64,000 nt of DNA, taken from Burkholderiales bacterium. GTDB lineage: Bacteria > Pseudomonadota > Gammaproteobacteria > Burkholderiales > Burkholderiaceae_C. Of the stretch, positions 42,884 through 51,793 are shown one piece after another. The position numbers and the translations under genes are program-made. Numbering within the stretch: the stretch's first letter is position 1; every line of letters starts with the position of its first letter. Location: contig JANYJJ010000150.1 of the NCBI GenBank assembly GCA_025358485.1, forward strand, positions 57,517 to 121,516, written 5' to 3'. Under the pieces are notes generated by a model. That model was given only the letters and a program-made list of their open reading frames with translations, did no database searches and was not told the DNA's origin.

Positions 42884-44196
42884 CAGCGGCCTTTGCCGTT
42901 GTTCTCGCGAACGATCACCCAGCGACCGCCGCGAGACTCAAAGTCCAGCGTTTTGCGGCTCACCAAGCTCAGGCTGTCGGCCGAATAACTCTGCGTGAAG
43001 CTGGCCGACCATTTCGTTTTGCTGCCCGTGATTTTCAAGTCGGACACACCCACGTCGATGTCTTTTTTTCCGTCAATGCGCACACGCCGCGCAGCCTGCC
43101 AAGCGGCTGCGCTGCCCTCGCCGCCCGAGAAACCAGGCGCGTAAGTGGCGATGTAGGCATCAGTCTGTTTGTTCGACCAAGTCCGCGCCCAGTCTTGCAC
43201 TGCCTTGCGAACAGCGGCTTCTTCCGCAGCGGTGCTGGAGGCTGGCGCGGCAGTCGCAGCCGCGACCGCAGGTGCAGGTGCGGGTTTGGATGCCACGAGT
43301 GCAGGTGTGGATGGAGGCGGAACAGCGGGAGCGGGAGCAGGTGACGTTGACGGTTTCAGCGCAAGCACAACGGCTGGCGCGGATGCCGGAATCGCTGCGG
43401 CAGGCGGCTTGATTGCCGCGACGCTGGCTGGTGCGGGTGCTGGTGTTGGACTCGGTGCCGGTGCTGGTGCGGGAGCCGCGGCCACGACCACTTTGGCAGG
43501 CACCGAAGCGGCTGGCACCGGGGCTGGGGTCTGCACAGGTGAAGGCCCGACGGCAACCACAGGTGCGACGGCGACAACAGATGCAGGTGCCGGCGTCTGC
43601 GCCGCAGCCAAAGCCATCGGCGCCATTGCGTCGGTGCCCGCCCAAACAGGAATCAAAGTCAAGCGCGCCGCCGTGGCTTTGCTGTCATCGATGTTCAGCG
43701 CGCGCGCATACGCGGCTCCCGCCAAACGCGCGTTGACGGTGCCGAGGTTGCGGTAAACCGTGTCGTAAGTCGGCCTGCTGCGCAGCGCGGCCTCCAGCGC
43801 GGCGCGCGCTTTGTCGGGCTCACCGCGTTCGGCGTACAGCACAGCCAGATTGTTTTGCGGCTCAGGCAGCATCGGAAAGTCATCGGCCAGTTTGCGAAAA
43901 ATGGCGATGGCTTCGGCGCTGCGTTTTTGGTCAGCCAGTAACACCGCTTTGCGAAAGCGCAGTTGGGGGTCGTTGGGCGATTTGGCGAGCAAGCCTTCGA
44001 CAGTTTTCATTGAATCGACTGGCTGTTGCGGCGCGTTCTGAGTCTGTGGACTGACCACCTGCAAGGTCGGCGCGGCCGCCATCGCAGTCGTCAAAGTGGC
44101 CAGCCCAGACACCAGCACCGACAAGCAAGCTGCGCTCGGAAATGAGAGCAAGTTGGAAACATAAAGCTCGTCTGGCGGCGAAGTGGCTGGTCGCAT
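42883..44196 (-). CDS. Exported TPR protein with C-terminal NTF2-like domain
   Basis: About 437 residues from ATG 44196; the track start is 14 residues earlier. The hydrophobic signal ends near AMAA. TPR-like helices span about 75-160 (NDPQLRFRKAVLLADQKRSAEAIAIFRKLADDFPMLPEPQNNLAVLYAERGEPDKARAALEAALR). A long Pro/Ala/Val linker (about 190-320) leads to an NTF2-like domain (VRKAVQDWARTWSNKQTDAYIATYAPGF..SYSADSLSLVSRKTLDFESRGGRWVIVRE). First gene of the coupled set; probably a periplasmic scaffold. Confidence 0.8.
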   Translation of the reverse strand: MRPATSPPDELYVSNLLSFPSAACLSVLVSGLATLTTAMAAAPTLQVVSPQTQNAPQQPVDSMKTVEGLLAKSPNDPQLRFRKAVLLADQKRSAEAIAIFRKLADDFPMLPEPQNNLAVLYAERGEPDKARAALEAALRSRPTYDTVYRNLGTVNARLAGAAYARALNIDDSKATAARLTLIPVWAGTDAMAPMALAAAQTPAPASVVAVAPVVAVGPSPVQTPAPVPAASVPAKVVVAAAPAPAPAPSPTPAPAPASVAAIKPPAAAIPASAPAVVLALKPSTSPAPAPAVPPPSTPALVASKPAPAPAVAAATAAPASSTAAEEAAVRKAVQDWARTWSNKQTDAYIATYAPGFSGGEGSAAAWQAARRVRIDGKKDIDVGVSDLKITGSKTKWSASFTQSYSADSLSLVSRKTLDFESRGGRWVIVRENNGKGR

Positions 44197-44329
44197 GGAG
44201 GTTCCGTGGTGTCTGATTGCCTGTGCGCGGTCAATCAAGCGAAAGCTGAAAACAGTGTGGAAAACAGTGCGGCAATCAGAGCGTATGACAACCTCAGATT
44301 ATATGAATGCACCATAGCAAACCGCAGGC

Positions 44330-46771
44330 TCAATCCACAGGCGTCAACTTCGCCACCGCCAACGCCAACCACTTCATTCCGTGCCGACCAAAGTTGATCT
44401 GCGCCCGAGCGTCTTCGCCGACGCCTTCCAAGGTGACGATCACGCCTTCGCCGAACTTGTTGTGAAACACGCTTTGACCTGATCGCAGGCCGTGGGCTGT
44501 GGTTTTAGGGCCGGCTGCGAAAGCGGGTGTGGCCGCCGAATTTCGCGCCGCTACATCACCCGCACCGATGATGGAATTCAAGCCCGAGCCACGCGACCAA
44601 CTCGATGCGTATTCGCGCGCAAAGCCCGAACCGAAGGCCTGGTTGCGCGGCGTGATCCACTTCAGCGTGGCTTCGGGCAGCTCGTCAAAAAAGCGGCTCT
44701 TCACGGCGTAGCGCGTTTGCCCGTGCAGCATGCGCGACTGGCTGAAGCTCAGGTACAGCCGCTTGCGTGCCCGCGTGATGGCCACATACATCAGGCGGCG
44801 CTCTTCTTCCAGGCCGTCCAAATCTGACGCGCTGTTTTCGTGAGGGAACAAACCTTCTTCCAAGCCGGTGATAAAGACGGCATCAAATTCCAGGCCTTTG
44901 GCCGAATGCACCGTCATGAGTTGGATGGCGTCTTGGCCCGTCTTGGCTTGGTTGTCGCCTGCCTCCAGCGACGCGTGGGTCAAAAAGGCGGCCAAGGGCG
45001 ACATGATTTCGCCGGTCTCGGCGTCGGGGGCCATGTCGGGGAAGGTGGGGGCAATTTGACCTGTCGCCGCTTCCGCATCGGGCGTACTGAATTCAGCCCG
45101 CCCTGCTTCAAGCGGTTCTATTTCAGAGCGCACTGCTGCGGCGCCGTGCTCATCCACCGGCAGCGCCACGGCGTCTTTGCCAAAGCCTTCTTGCGTGACA
45201 AAAGCTTCGGCGGCGTTGACCAATTCGGCCAAGTTTTCCAAACGGTCTTGGCCTTCTTTGTCGGTTTTGTAGAAGTCGACCAAGCCCGAGGCTTCGAGCA
45301 TGTGATCGATGATTTCGCGCAGCGTCAGGCCGCGTGTGGCGTCACGCATGGCATCCACCAGCGCCACAAACGCCTGCACGTTGTTGCCGCCTTTGCCCGC
45401 CACCGAGCCCACGCTTTGCACCAAGCTGCGACCACTTTGGCGTGCTGCGTCCTGCAGCAATTCGATGGTGCGCGCGCCAATGCCGCGGGTGGGGAAATTC
45501 ACCACGCGCAAAAAACTGGTGTCGTCGTTGGGGTTCTCAATCAGGCGCAGATAACTCAGCGCGTGCTTGACTTCAGCGCGCTCAAAAAAGCGCAAGCCGC
45601 CGTATACCTTGTAGGGAATGGCGGCGTTGAACAGCGCGCTTTCCATCACGCGGCTTTGGGCGTTGCTGCGGTACAGCAGCGCAATGTTCATGCGCGCCGT
45701 GCCGTCGCGGTGCAGTTGCTGCGCTTCTTCGACAAACCACTGCGCCTCGGCATAGTCGCTGGTGGCCTCGAAAACACGCACCGGCTCACCCGGCCCAGCT
45801 TCCGTGCGCAGGTTCTTGCCCAAGCGGCGAGAGTTGCGCGAGATCAGCTCATTCGCGGTGTCCAAAATGTTGCCGAAGCTGCGGTAATTGCGCTCCAGCT
45901 TGATGACCTGCTCAACTTTGTATTCGCGCTCAAACTGCGCCATGTTGCCCACTTGCGCGCCGCGAAACGCGTAGATGCTTTGGTCGTCGTCGCCCACCGC
46001 CATCACGGCGCTGTCGGGGCCCGCAAACATTTTCAGCCAGGCGTATTGCAGTTTGTTGGTGTCTTGAAACTCATCCACCAGCACGTGGCGAAAACGGCGT
46101 TGGTAGTGTTCGCGCAGCGAGGTGTTGTCGCGCATCAGCTCGTAGGTGCGCAACATCAGCTCGGCGAAGTCGACCACGCCTTCTCGCTGGCACTGGTCTT
46201 CATACGCTTGATAAATTTCCACCAGCACGCGGGTTTGTTCGTCGGTCACGCTGATGTCTTTGGGGCGTTGGCCACCGTCTTTCGAGCCAGCGATGAACCA
46301 GCTCACCTTCTTGGGCACGAAGCGTTCTTCATCCAGCTTCATGGCCTTGATGATGCGTTTGACGGCCGACAACTGATCGGCAGTGTCCAAAATTTGAAAG
46401 CCTTGCGGCAACGCGGCCAGCTTCCAATGCGCACGCAAAAATCGGTTGCACAAGCCGTGAAAGGTACCTACCCACATGCCGCGCACAGGAATGGGCAACA
46501 GCGTGCCCAAGCGCAGCAGCATTTCCTTGGCGGCCTTGTTGGTGAACGTCACCGCCATCACACCGCCCGGCGACAACTGACCGGTTTGAATCAACCACGC
46601 AATGCGCGTGGTCAGCACGCGGGTTTTGCCAGAACCGGCACCGGCCAAGATCAAGGCGGGGCGAGCGGGCAAGGTGACTGCGGCGAGCTGCTCGTCGTTC
46701 AGGTTGTGTAGCAAGCTGGACGCGGGCGGGGCGGCATTTGGGTAGGGCTTTTCGTCAGAAATAAAACTCAT
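44330..46771 (-). CDS. UvrD/PcrA/Rep-family DNA helicase
   Basis: 813-residue superfamily 1A helicase. Motifs: LNDEQLAAVTLPARPALILAGAGSGKTRVL (Q and I), AVTFTNKAAKEM (Ia), VLVDEFQDTNKLQYAWLK (II), VGDDDQSIYAFRGA (III), LERNYRS (IV), LMTVHSAKGLEFDAVFITGLEEGLFP (V), EEERRLMYVAITRARKRLYLS (VI). The C-terminal tail ends with a PcrA/UvrD-like RNA-polymerase-binding-type segment (GQSVFHNKFGEGVIVTLEG). Acts in DNA repair and replication-fork maintenance. UvrD is the likelier assignment over Rep because of that tail. Confidence 0.93.
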   Translation of the reverse strand: MSFISDEKPYPNAAPPASSLLHNLNDEQLAAVTLPARPALILAGAGSGKTRVLTTRIAWLIQTGQLSPGGVMAVTFTNKAAKEMLLRLGTLLPIPVRGMWVGTFHGLCNRFLRAHWKLAALPQGFQILDTADQLSAVKRIIKAMKLDEERFVPKKVSWFIAGSKDGGQRPKDISVTDEQTRVLVEIYQAYEDQCQREGVVDFAELMLRTYELMRDNTSLREHYQRRFRHVLVDEFQDTNKLQYAWLKMFAGPDSAVMAVGDDDQSIYAFRGAQVGNMAQFEREYKVEQVIKLERNYRSFGNILDTANELISRNSRRLGKNLRTEAGPGEPVRVFEATSDYAEAQWFVEEAQQLHRDGTARMNIALLYRSNAQSRVMESALFNAAIPYKVYGGLRFFERAEVKHALSYLRLIENPNDDTSFLRVVNFPTRGIGARTIELLQDAARQSGRSLVQSVGSVAGKGGNNVQAFVALVDAMRDATRGLTLREIIDHMLEASGLVDFYKTDKEGQDRLENLAELVNAAEAFVTQEGFGKDAVALPVDEHGAAAVRSEIEPLEAGRAEFSTPDAEAATGQIAPTFPDMAPDAETGEIMSPLAAFLTHASLEAGDNQAKTGQDAIQLMTVHSAKGLEFDAVFITGLEEGLFPHENSASDLDGLEEERRLMYVAITRARKRLYLSFSQSRMLHGQTRYAVKSRFFDELPEATLKWITPRNQAFGSGFAREYASSWSRGSGLNSIIGAGDVAARNSAATPAFAAGPKTTAHGLRSGQSVFHNKFGEGVIVTLEGVGEDARAQINFGRHGMKWLALAVAKLTPVD

Positions 46772-46899
46772 CTCCGCATTTTAGGAGTCGCCTGCTTATT
46801 CATTGGCCAGCGCCAACTTGATCGACGAGCCAGAGCCCGAGGAACAGCGTTTCCGATGCTGGGCATGCAAAATCGCAGCTCGAACCTGGAGCCATCGCC

Positions 46900-47877
46900 A
46901 TGGAAATTTTTGACTATGACAACGTGTTGTTGCTGCCGCGCAAATGCCGCGTGGAAAGCCGCAGCGAATGCGACACCTCGGTAGAGTTTGGCGGCCGCCG
47001 TTTTTACTTGCCGGTGGTGCCCGCCAACATGAAGACGGTGTTGGACGAGCCCATCAGCGAATGGCTGGCAGCCAACGGTCACTTCTACGTGATGCACCGA
47101 TTCGACATTGACAACATCGCCTACGCCCAACGCATGCGCGACAAGGGCCTGTTCGTTTCCATCAGCTCAGGCGTGAAACAGCCCGATTACGAGGTGATTG
47201 ACGGTTTGGCGGCGAGCGGGGTGGGGGCCGACTACATCACCATCGACATCGCCCACGGCCATGCCGAGAGTGTGCGCAAAATGATTGAGCACATCAAACA
47301 AAAACTGCCCCACACCTTTGTGATTGCGGGCAATGTGGCCACGCCCGAGGCGGTGATCGATTTAGAAAACTGGGGCGCCGATGCGACCAAGGTGGGCGTG
47401 GGACCGGGCAAGGTTTGCATCACCAAACTCAAAACCGGTTTCGGCACCGGCGGTTGGCAGCTCAGTGCCTTGAAGTGGTGTGCCCGTGTGGCCACCAAAC
47501 CCATCATTGCCGACGGCGGCATCCGCGACCACGGCGACATCGCCAAAAGCATCCGTTTTGGCGCCTCTATGGTGATGATCGGCTCACTGTTCGCGGGCCA
47601 TGAAGAGTCGCCAGGCAAGACCGTTGAAGTCGACGGCCGTTTGTTCAAGGAGTACTACGGCAGCGCCAGTGACTTCAACAAAGGTGAGTACAAACACGTC
47701 GAAGGCAAACGAATTTTGGAGCCTATCAAGGGCAAGCTTGCCAACACTTTGCGCGAGATGCGAGAAGACGTTCAAAGCTCCATCAGCTATGCGGGCGGCA
47801 CCCACTTGTTTGACATCCGCAAGGTCAACTACGTGATCTTGGGTGGCGACAACGCGGGGGAGCATTTGTTGATGTGA
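46900..47877 (+). CDS. guaC: GMP reductase
   Basis: 325-residue TIM-barrel enzyme of the IMPDH/GMPR family without CBS domains. It reduces GMP to IMP and ammonia with NADPH. Cys173 in [20 protein letters not shown] is the catalytic residue; [16 protein letters not shown] and [22 protein letters not shown] separate GMPR from IMPDH. GGAG lies 8 bp ahead of the ATG. Divergent from the helicase over 128 bp. Confidence 0.94.
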   Translation: MEIFDYDNVLLLPRKCRVESRSECDTSVEFGGRRFYLPVVPANMKTVLDEPISEWLAANGHFYVMHRFDIDNIAYAQRMRDKGLFVSISSGVKQPDYEVIDGLAASGVGADYITIDIAHGHAESVRKMIEHIKQKLPHTFVIAGNVATPEAVIDLENWGADATKVGVGPGKVCITKLKTGFGTGGWQLSALKWCARVATKPIIADGGIRDHGDIAKSIRFGASMVMIGSLFAGHEESPGKTVEVDGRLFKEYYGSASDFNKGEYKHVEGKRILEPIKGKLANTLREMREDVQSSISYAGGTHLFDIRKVNYVILGGDNAGEHLLM

Positions 47878-47984
47878 TGGGGCCGCAGTGTTGGATTGCG
47901 TGACTGCAAAACATCTGACGTGAGGCGACGTGTCCGGAATGCAAACGCAAACGCAAAGTGCCCGGGCGGCCTTCGCCTAAAAAA

Positions 47985-48701
47985 TCACTCGCCCAAGTAG
48001 GCTGCCCGAACCCGAGGGTCATTCAACAGCATCTTCGCGTCACCACTCATCGTGACCTCGCCCGAATCCATCACGTAGCCACGTGACGCCAAGCCCAGGG
48101 CTCGACTCGCGTTTTGCTCAACCAGCAAAACCGTCGTGCCCCGTTGGTGAATGTCGTTCACCACTTCAAAAATCTTGTCCACCATGATGGGGCTCAAGCC
48201 CATCGACGGTTCGTCCATCAACAGCACTTTGGGCCGGGCCATCAGGGCGCGGCCCATGGCCAACATTTGCTGTTCGCCGCCGCTCATGGTGCCGGCCAGT
48301 TGATTGCGGCGCTCTTTCAAGCGCGGAAAAATCCCGAACACTTTTTCGATGTCGGCGTCGACTTCTTTGTCTTCACGGATGAAGGCACCCATCTGCAAGT
48401 TTTCGGTGATGGTCATGCGCGTGAAGGTGCCGCGGCCTTCGGGCACCATCACCAAGCCCTGTTTTACCAAGTCCCAAGCGCCCTGCCCTTTGATGGACCT
48501 GCCAAGATATTCGATGTCGCCGGCGGCCACAGCCTGCAAGCCGGTGATGGCTTTGAGCGTGGTGGTTTTACCGGCCCCATTGGCACCGATCAGGCTCACC
48601 AGCTCGCCTTCCATCACCTCAAACGACACCCCTTTGACGGCCTGAATACCGCCGTAAGCGACCTTCAGATTGCTCACTTTGAGCATGTTTTTTTGAGTCA
48701 T
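47985..48701 (-). CDS. livF: Branched-chain amino acid ABC importer ATPase LivF
   Basis: 238 residues from ATG 48701; the track's GTG 48737 lies inside livG. Walker A LIGANGAGKTTTLKAITG, signature MSGGEQQMLAMGRALMARP, Walker B VLLMDEPSMGLSP. The short form and GYVMDSGEVTMSGDAKMLLNDPRVRAAYLGE end are typical of LivF. It is the last gene of a livHMGF order. Confidence 0.93.
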   Translation of the reverse strand: MTQKNMLKVSNLKVAYGGIQAVKGVSFEVMEGELVSLIGANGAGKTTTLKAITGLQAVAAGDIEYLGRSIKGQGAWDLVKQGLVMVPEGRGTFTRMTITENLQMGAFIREDKEVDADIEKVFGIFPRLKERRNQLAGTMSGGEQQMLAMGRALMARPKVLLMDEPSMGLSPIMVDKIFEVVNDIHQRGTTVLLVEQNASRALGLASRGYVMDSGEVTMSGDAKMLLNDPRVRAAYLGE

Positions 48702-48714
48702 GGTGCCGTCGCCT

Positions 48715-49491
48715 TCAATGAGCTTTGTGATCGGCACCGAGGTAGGCCTCGATCACTTTGGGGTTGCGCTGCACATCGGCGGGAGTGCCCTCGGCAATTT
48801 GCTTGCCGTAGTCGAGCACCGTGACGCGGTCGCACAGGCCCATGACCAACTTCACGTCATGCTCGATCAACAAAATCGTGCGGTTGTCGTTGCGGATGCG
48901 GTCTATCAATTCACGCAGCACAATTTTCTCGGTCGCGTTCATGCCGGCGGCGGGTTCATCGAGCGCGATCAACTTGGGATCGGTGGCCAAAGCGCGGGCG
49001 ATTTCCAAGCGGCGCTGGTCGCCGTAGCTCAAGGTGCGGGCCTTGAAGTCGGCGTATTTGCCGATGCCGACGTAGTCCAAAAGCTCTTGGGAACGTTTTG
49101 CAATCGCGGCCTCTTCGGCCTTGAAACCTGCCGTGCGAAACACCGCGCCGAACAGGCCCGATTGGGTGCGCACGTGACGGCCCACCATGACGTTTTCCAG
49201 CGCCGTCATGTCGGCAAACAAGCGGATGTTCTGGAAGGTGCGCGCAATGCCTGCCTTCGCCACTTCGTGAACCGCACTGGGCTTGTAGGGCACGCCACCC
49301 AACTCGAAGCCGCCTGAGTCGGGGGTGTACAAGCCGGTGATGACGTTGAAGAAGGTGGTCTTGCCCGCACCGTTGGGGCCGATAAGGCCGTAGACCATTC
49401 CGCGTTCTATGGTGATGCCCACATCGGACAAAGCCTGCAAACCGCCAAAGCGTTTGGAGACAGCGGCGACTTTCAGTACGGTTTCAGCCAT
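48715..49491 (-). CDS. livG: Branched-chain amino acid ABC importer ATPase LivG
   Basis: 258 residues from ATG 49491 with a GGGGG run upstream; the track start is five residues earlier. Walker A LIGPNGAGKTTFFNVITGLY, signature LSYGDQRRLEIARALATDP, Walker B LIALDEPAAGMN, and the LivG-type C-terminal VLDYGKQIAEGTPADVQRNPKVIEAYLG. Confidence 0.93.
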   Translation of the reverse strand: MAETVLKVAAVSKRFGGLQALSDVGITIERGMVYGLIGPNGAGKTTFFNVITGLYTPDSGGFELGGVPYKPSAVHEVAKAGIARTFQNIRLFADMTALENVMVGRHVRTQSGLFGAVFRTAGFKAEEAAIAKRSQELLDYVGIGKYADFKARTLSYGDQRRLEIARALATDPKLIALDEPAAGMNATEKIVLRELIDRIRNDNRTILLIEHDVKLVMGLCDRVTVLDYGKQIAEGTPADVQRNPKVIEAYLGADHKAH

Positions 49492-49502
49492 GTTTGCCCC
49501 CT

Positions 49503-50606
49503 TCACTTCGCGTTGTTGTTGTCTGCAGCCGGAAGCGCAGATTTACCGTGCTCTGGGGCAGGCCACAGCCCGCGCGGACGGCTCAGCATGATGCCTATCA
49601 TGGCCAGCGCAATCAGCAGCTGGCGCAAGATGGATGCATCCAATCGCCCGCCGGTCATGGCTTGCAAAGGGCCAGCCACGTAGCGCAAAACCTCGGGCAG
49701 TGCCGCAAGCAACAACGCGCCCAGCACCACGCCCGGGATGTGCCCAATGCCGCCCAACACCACCATGGCCACGATCATCACTGACTCTTGCAGGCTGAAG
49801 GACTCAGGCGATACGAAGCCTTGGAACGTGGCAAATAAAACGCCTGAAACGCCGCCAAAAGTCGCCCCCATGCCGAACGCCAGCAGCTTGAGGTTGCGGG
49901 TGTTGATGCCCATGGCCTTGGCTGCAATTTCGTCTTCGCGTATGGCCATCCAGGCTCTGCCTATGCGGCTGCGTTCGAGCCGATAGCAAATCACGACGCC
50001 CAAAATCACCAGGGCCAAGAAGAAAAAGTAGTAGTTGGTGACGGACGCCACATCGATACCAAACACTTGATGCGGTTTGCCAAGGTTGATGCCGAACACC
50101 GACATTGAGTCAATGCGGTCCAGGCCACGCGGCCCGTTGGTGATGTTCACGGGCTGTTCCAAATTGCCCAGGAAAACGCGAATGATTTCGCCGAAACCAA
50201 GCGTCACGATGGCCAGGTAATCACCGCGCAACTTCAAAGTCGGCGCGCCCAGCAAAACACCGAAAAGTGCCGCCAGCGCCGCACCCACGGGCAAGACCGC
50301 CCACCAAGGCACGTGCACGCCGCCAGGGAACATGGCGGCGATGGCGGGGAAGGTTTCAAACAAGTGTGGGCTGGCCAGCAAGGCCAGCATGTAGGCACCC
50401 ACGGCATAGAAAGCAACGTAGCCCAGGTCAAGCAGCCCGGCGTAGCCCACCACGATGTTCAGGCCCAATGCGAGCAGCACATAAAGCAAAGCAGTGTCAA
50501 TGATGCGCACCCAAGCATTGCCGAAGCTTTGCGCGATGAAAGGCAGGATGGCCAGCCCAACGGCTGAGACGAATATGAGCAGGAGTTTTTTACGCTGGTC
50601 GTTCAT
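49503..50606 (-). CDS. livM: Branched-chain amino acid ABC importer permease LivM
   Basis: 367 residues, about 8-10 membrane segments. LGLNIVVGYAGLLDLGYVAFYAVGAY and the loop GRAWMAIREDEIAAKAMGINTRNLKLLAFGMGATFGGVSG are the LivM hallmarks. GGAG lies 7 bp before ATG 50606. The C-terminal tail is hydrophilic. Confidence 0.94.
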   Translation of the reverse strand: MNDQRKKLLLIFVSAVGLAILPFIAQSFGNAWVRIIDTALLYVLLALGLNIVVGYAGLLDLGYVAFYAVGAYMLALLASPHLFETFPAIAAMFPGGVHVPWWAVLPVGAALAALFGVLLGAPTLKLRGDYLAIVTLGFGEIIRVFLGNLEQPVNITNGPRGLDRIDSMSVFGINLGKPHQVFGIDVASVTNYYFFFLALVILGVVICYRLERSRIGRAWMAIREDEIAAKAMGINTRNLKLLAFGMGATFGGVSGVLFATFQGFVSPESFSLQESVMIVAMVVLGGIGHIPGVVLGALLLAALPEVLRYVAGPLQAMTGGRLDASILRQLLIALAMIGIMLSRPRGLWPAPEHGKSALPAADNNNAK

Positions 50607-50618
50607 CACTAAGCTCCG

Positions 50619-51542
50619 TCAGGCCCGGTCGGCCACGCGTTCGCCGAGCAAGCCCTGGGGGCGAAGCGTCAGCACAAGAATGAGCACGATGAAGGCGAAG
50701 ATGTCTTGGTATTGACTGCCCAAAACGCCGCCCGTGATGGCACCGATGTAGCCAGCCCCGAGTGCCTCAATCAAGCCCAGCAACACACCGCCCAACATGG
50801 CGCCAGCCAAGTTGCCAATGCCGCCAAACACAGCGGCAGTGAAAGCCTTCAAGCCAGGCAAGAAGCCCATGCTGTGTTGCACAGAACCGTAGTTGGCGGC
50901 GTACATCACGCCTGCCAACGCCGCCAGCGCCGCGCCGATGATGAAGGTGGCAGAGATGACCGTGTCAGGCCTCACGCCCATCAAAGAAGCCACGCGCGGG
51001 TTTTCAGCGGTGGCACGCATGGCACGCCCCAGGCGCGTTCGGTTCACGAGGTACATCAGACCGGTGAGAGTGACCGCGGTGGTGACCAGAATCAAAATTT
51101 GCACCGTGTTGATGACGGCACCAAACACATTGAAGGGCTCGCTCGGCAACAAGATGGGGTAAGGCTTGGGGTTGGGCTTCCAGATGATCATGGCCAGGGT
51201 TTGAAGCAGCAAGCTCATGCCCATGGCCGTGATGAGCGGCGCCAAACGTGGCGCGTTGCGCAGCGGTCGGTAGGCGATTTTTTCAATCGCAAAGTTCAAA
51301 GCCGCGCACACCACGACGGCGGCCATCAGCGAAATCAACAACATCAACCAACCGGGTATGCCCATGCCTGCCAGGCCGCTGACCACCGTCCAACTGGTCA
51401 GCGCGCCCACCATCAACACCTCACCGTGCGCAAAGTTGATGAGGTTGATGATGCCGTAGACCATGGTGTAGCCCAGCGCGACCAGCGCATACACGCTGCC
51501 CAGCACAAGGCCGTTGATGATCTGCTGGATGAAGGTGTCCAT
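50619..51542 (-). CDS. livH: Branched-chain amino acid ABC importer permease LivH
   Basis: 307 residues from MDTFIQQIINGLVLGSVYALVALGYTMVYGIINLINFAHGEVLM, the family-typical start; the track adds 22 residues that come from the repeat-rich leader. Further motif GRAMRATAENPRVASLMGVRPD. First gene of the liv set. No periplasmic binding protein gene adjoins it. Confidence 0.94.
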   Translation of the reverse strand: MDTFIQQIINGLVLGSVYALVALGYTMVYGIINLINFAHGEVLMVGALTSWTVVSGLAGMGIPGWLMLLISLMAAVVVCAALNFAIEKIAYRPLRNAPRLAPLITAMGMSLLLQTLAMIIWKPNPKPYPILLPSEPFNVFGAVINTVQILILVTTAVTLTGLMYLVNRTRLGRAMRATAENPRVASLMGVRPDTVISATFIIGAALAALAGVMYAANYGSVQHSMGFLPGLKAFTAAVFGGIGNLAGAMLGGVLLGLIEALGAGYIGAITGGVLGSQYQDIFAFIVLILVLTLRPQGLLGERVADRA

Positions 51543-51566
51543 GGGTGGTGCTTCCTCGGAGTTTGT

Positions 51567-51590
51567 GTGGGGCTGCTGCCCCACTTTTTT
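51567..51590. promoter_or_regulatory. Stem-loop in the livH leader
   Basis: GTGGGGC-TGCT-GCCCCAC is a perfect 7-bp hairpin 25 bp ahead of livH. On the plus strand it is followed by TTTTTT, so it would terminate transcripts running against livH; on the minus strand it lies just before the ribosome-binding site and may affect translation. Confidence 0.6.
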
Positions 51591-51652
51591 AGCAACTGTT
51601 CTTAGCAACTGTTCTTAGCAATTTTTTTTGGCAACTTTTTTTGGCAACTTCT
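51585..51652. repeat. About 13-bp tandem repeat in the livH leader
   Basis: On the minus strand, five units of the form GTTGCCAAAAAAA / GTTGCTAAGAACA follow one another with 12-14 bp spacing. Two adjacent units (TTGCTAAGAACAG) are identical. AT-rich against a GC-rich background. Confidence 0.8.
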
Positions 51653-51793
51653 CTAAGCAAAAACGCGGCCGAAGAAGGTTCATCGAACAGGTCACGCTGC
51701 TTCAAGCGCCGCGAATTCTAGGGGCAAGGTTGGCGCGCTCAGATGCGGACTTGCCCGCTTTGCGCATCAGATAAACACCAAAAAAACAGCGTC

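Noticed and set aside
44840-46711. 623-aa plus-strand ORF opposite the UvrD-family helicase
   Set aside because: Low-complexity His/Gln/Arg/Ala content, no domain, fully antisense to a helicase with all its motifs. A GC-bias shadow.
47878-47984. Terminator between guaC and livF
   Set aside because: Only a short GGCG/CGCC stem with no clear T-run on the plus strand; too weak to call.
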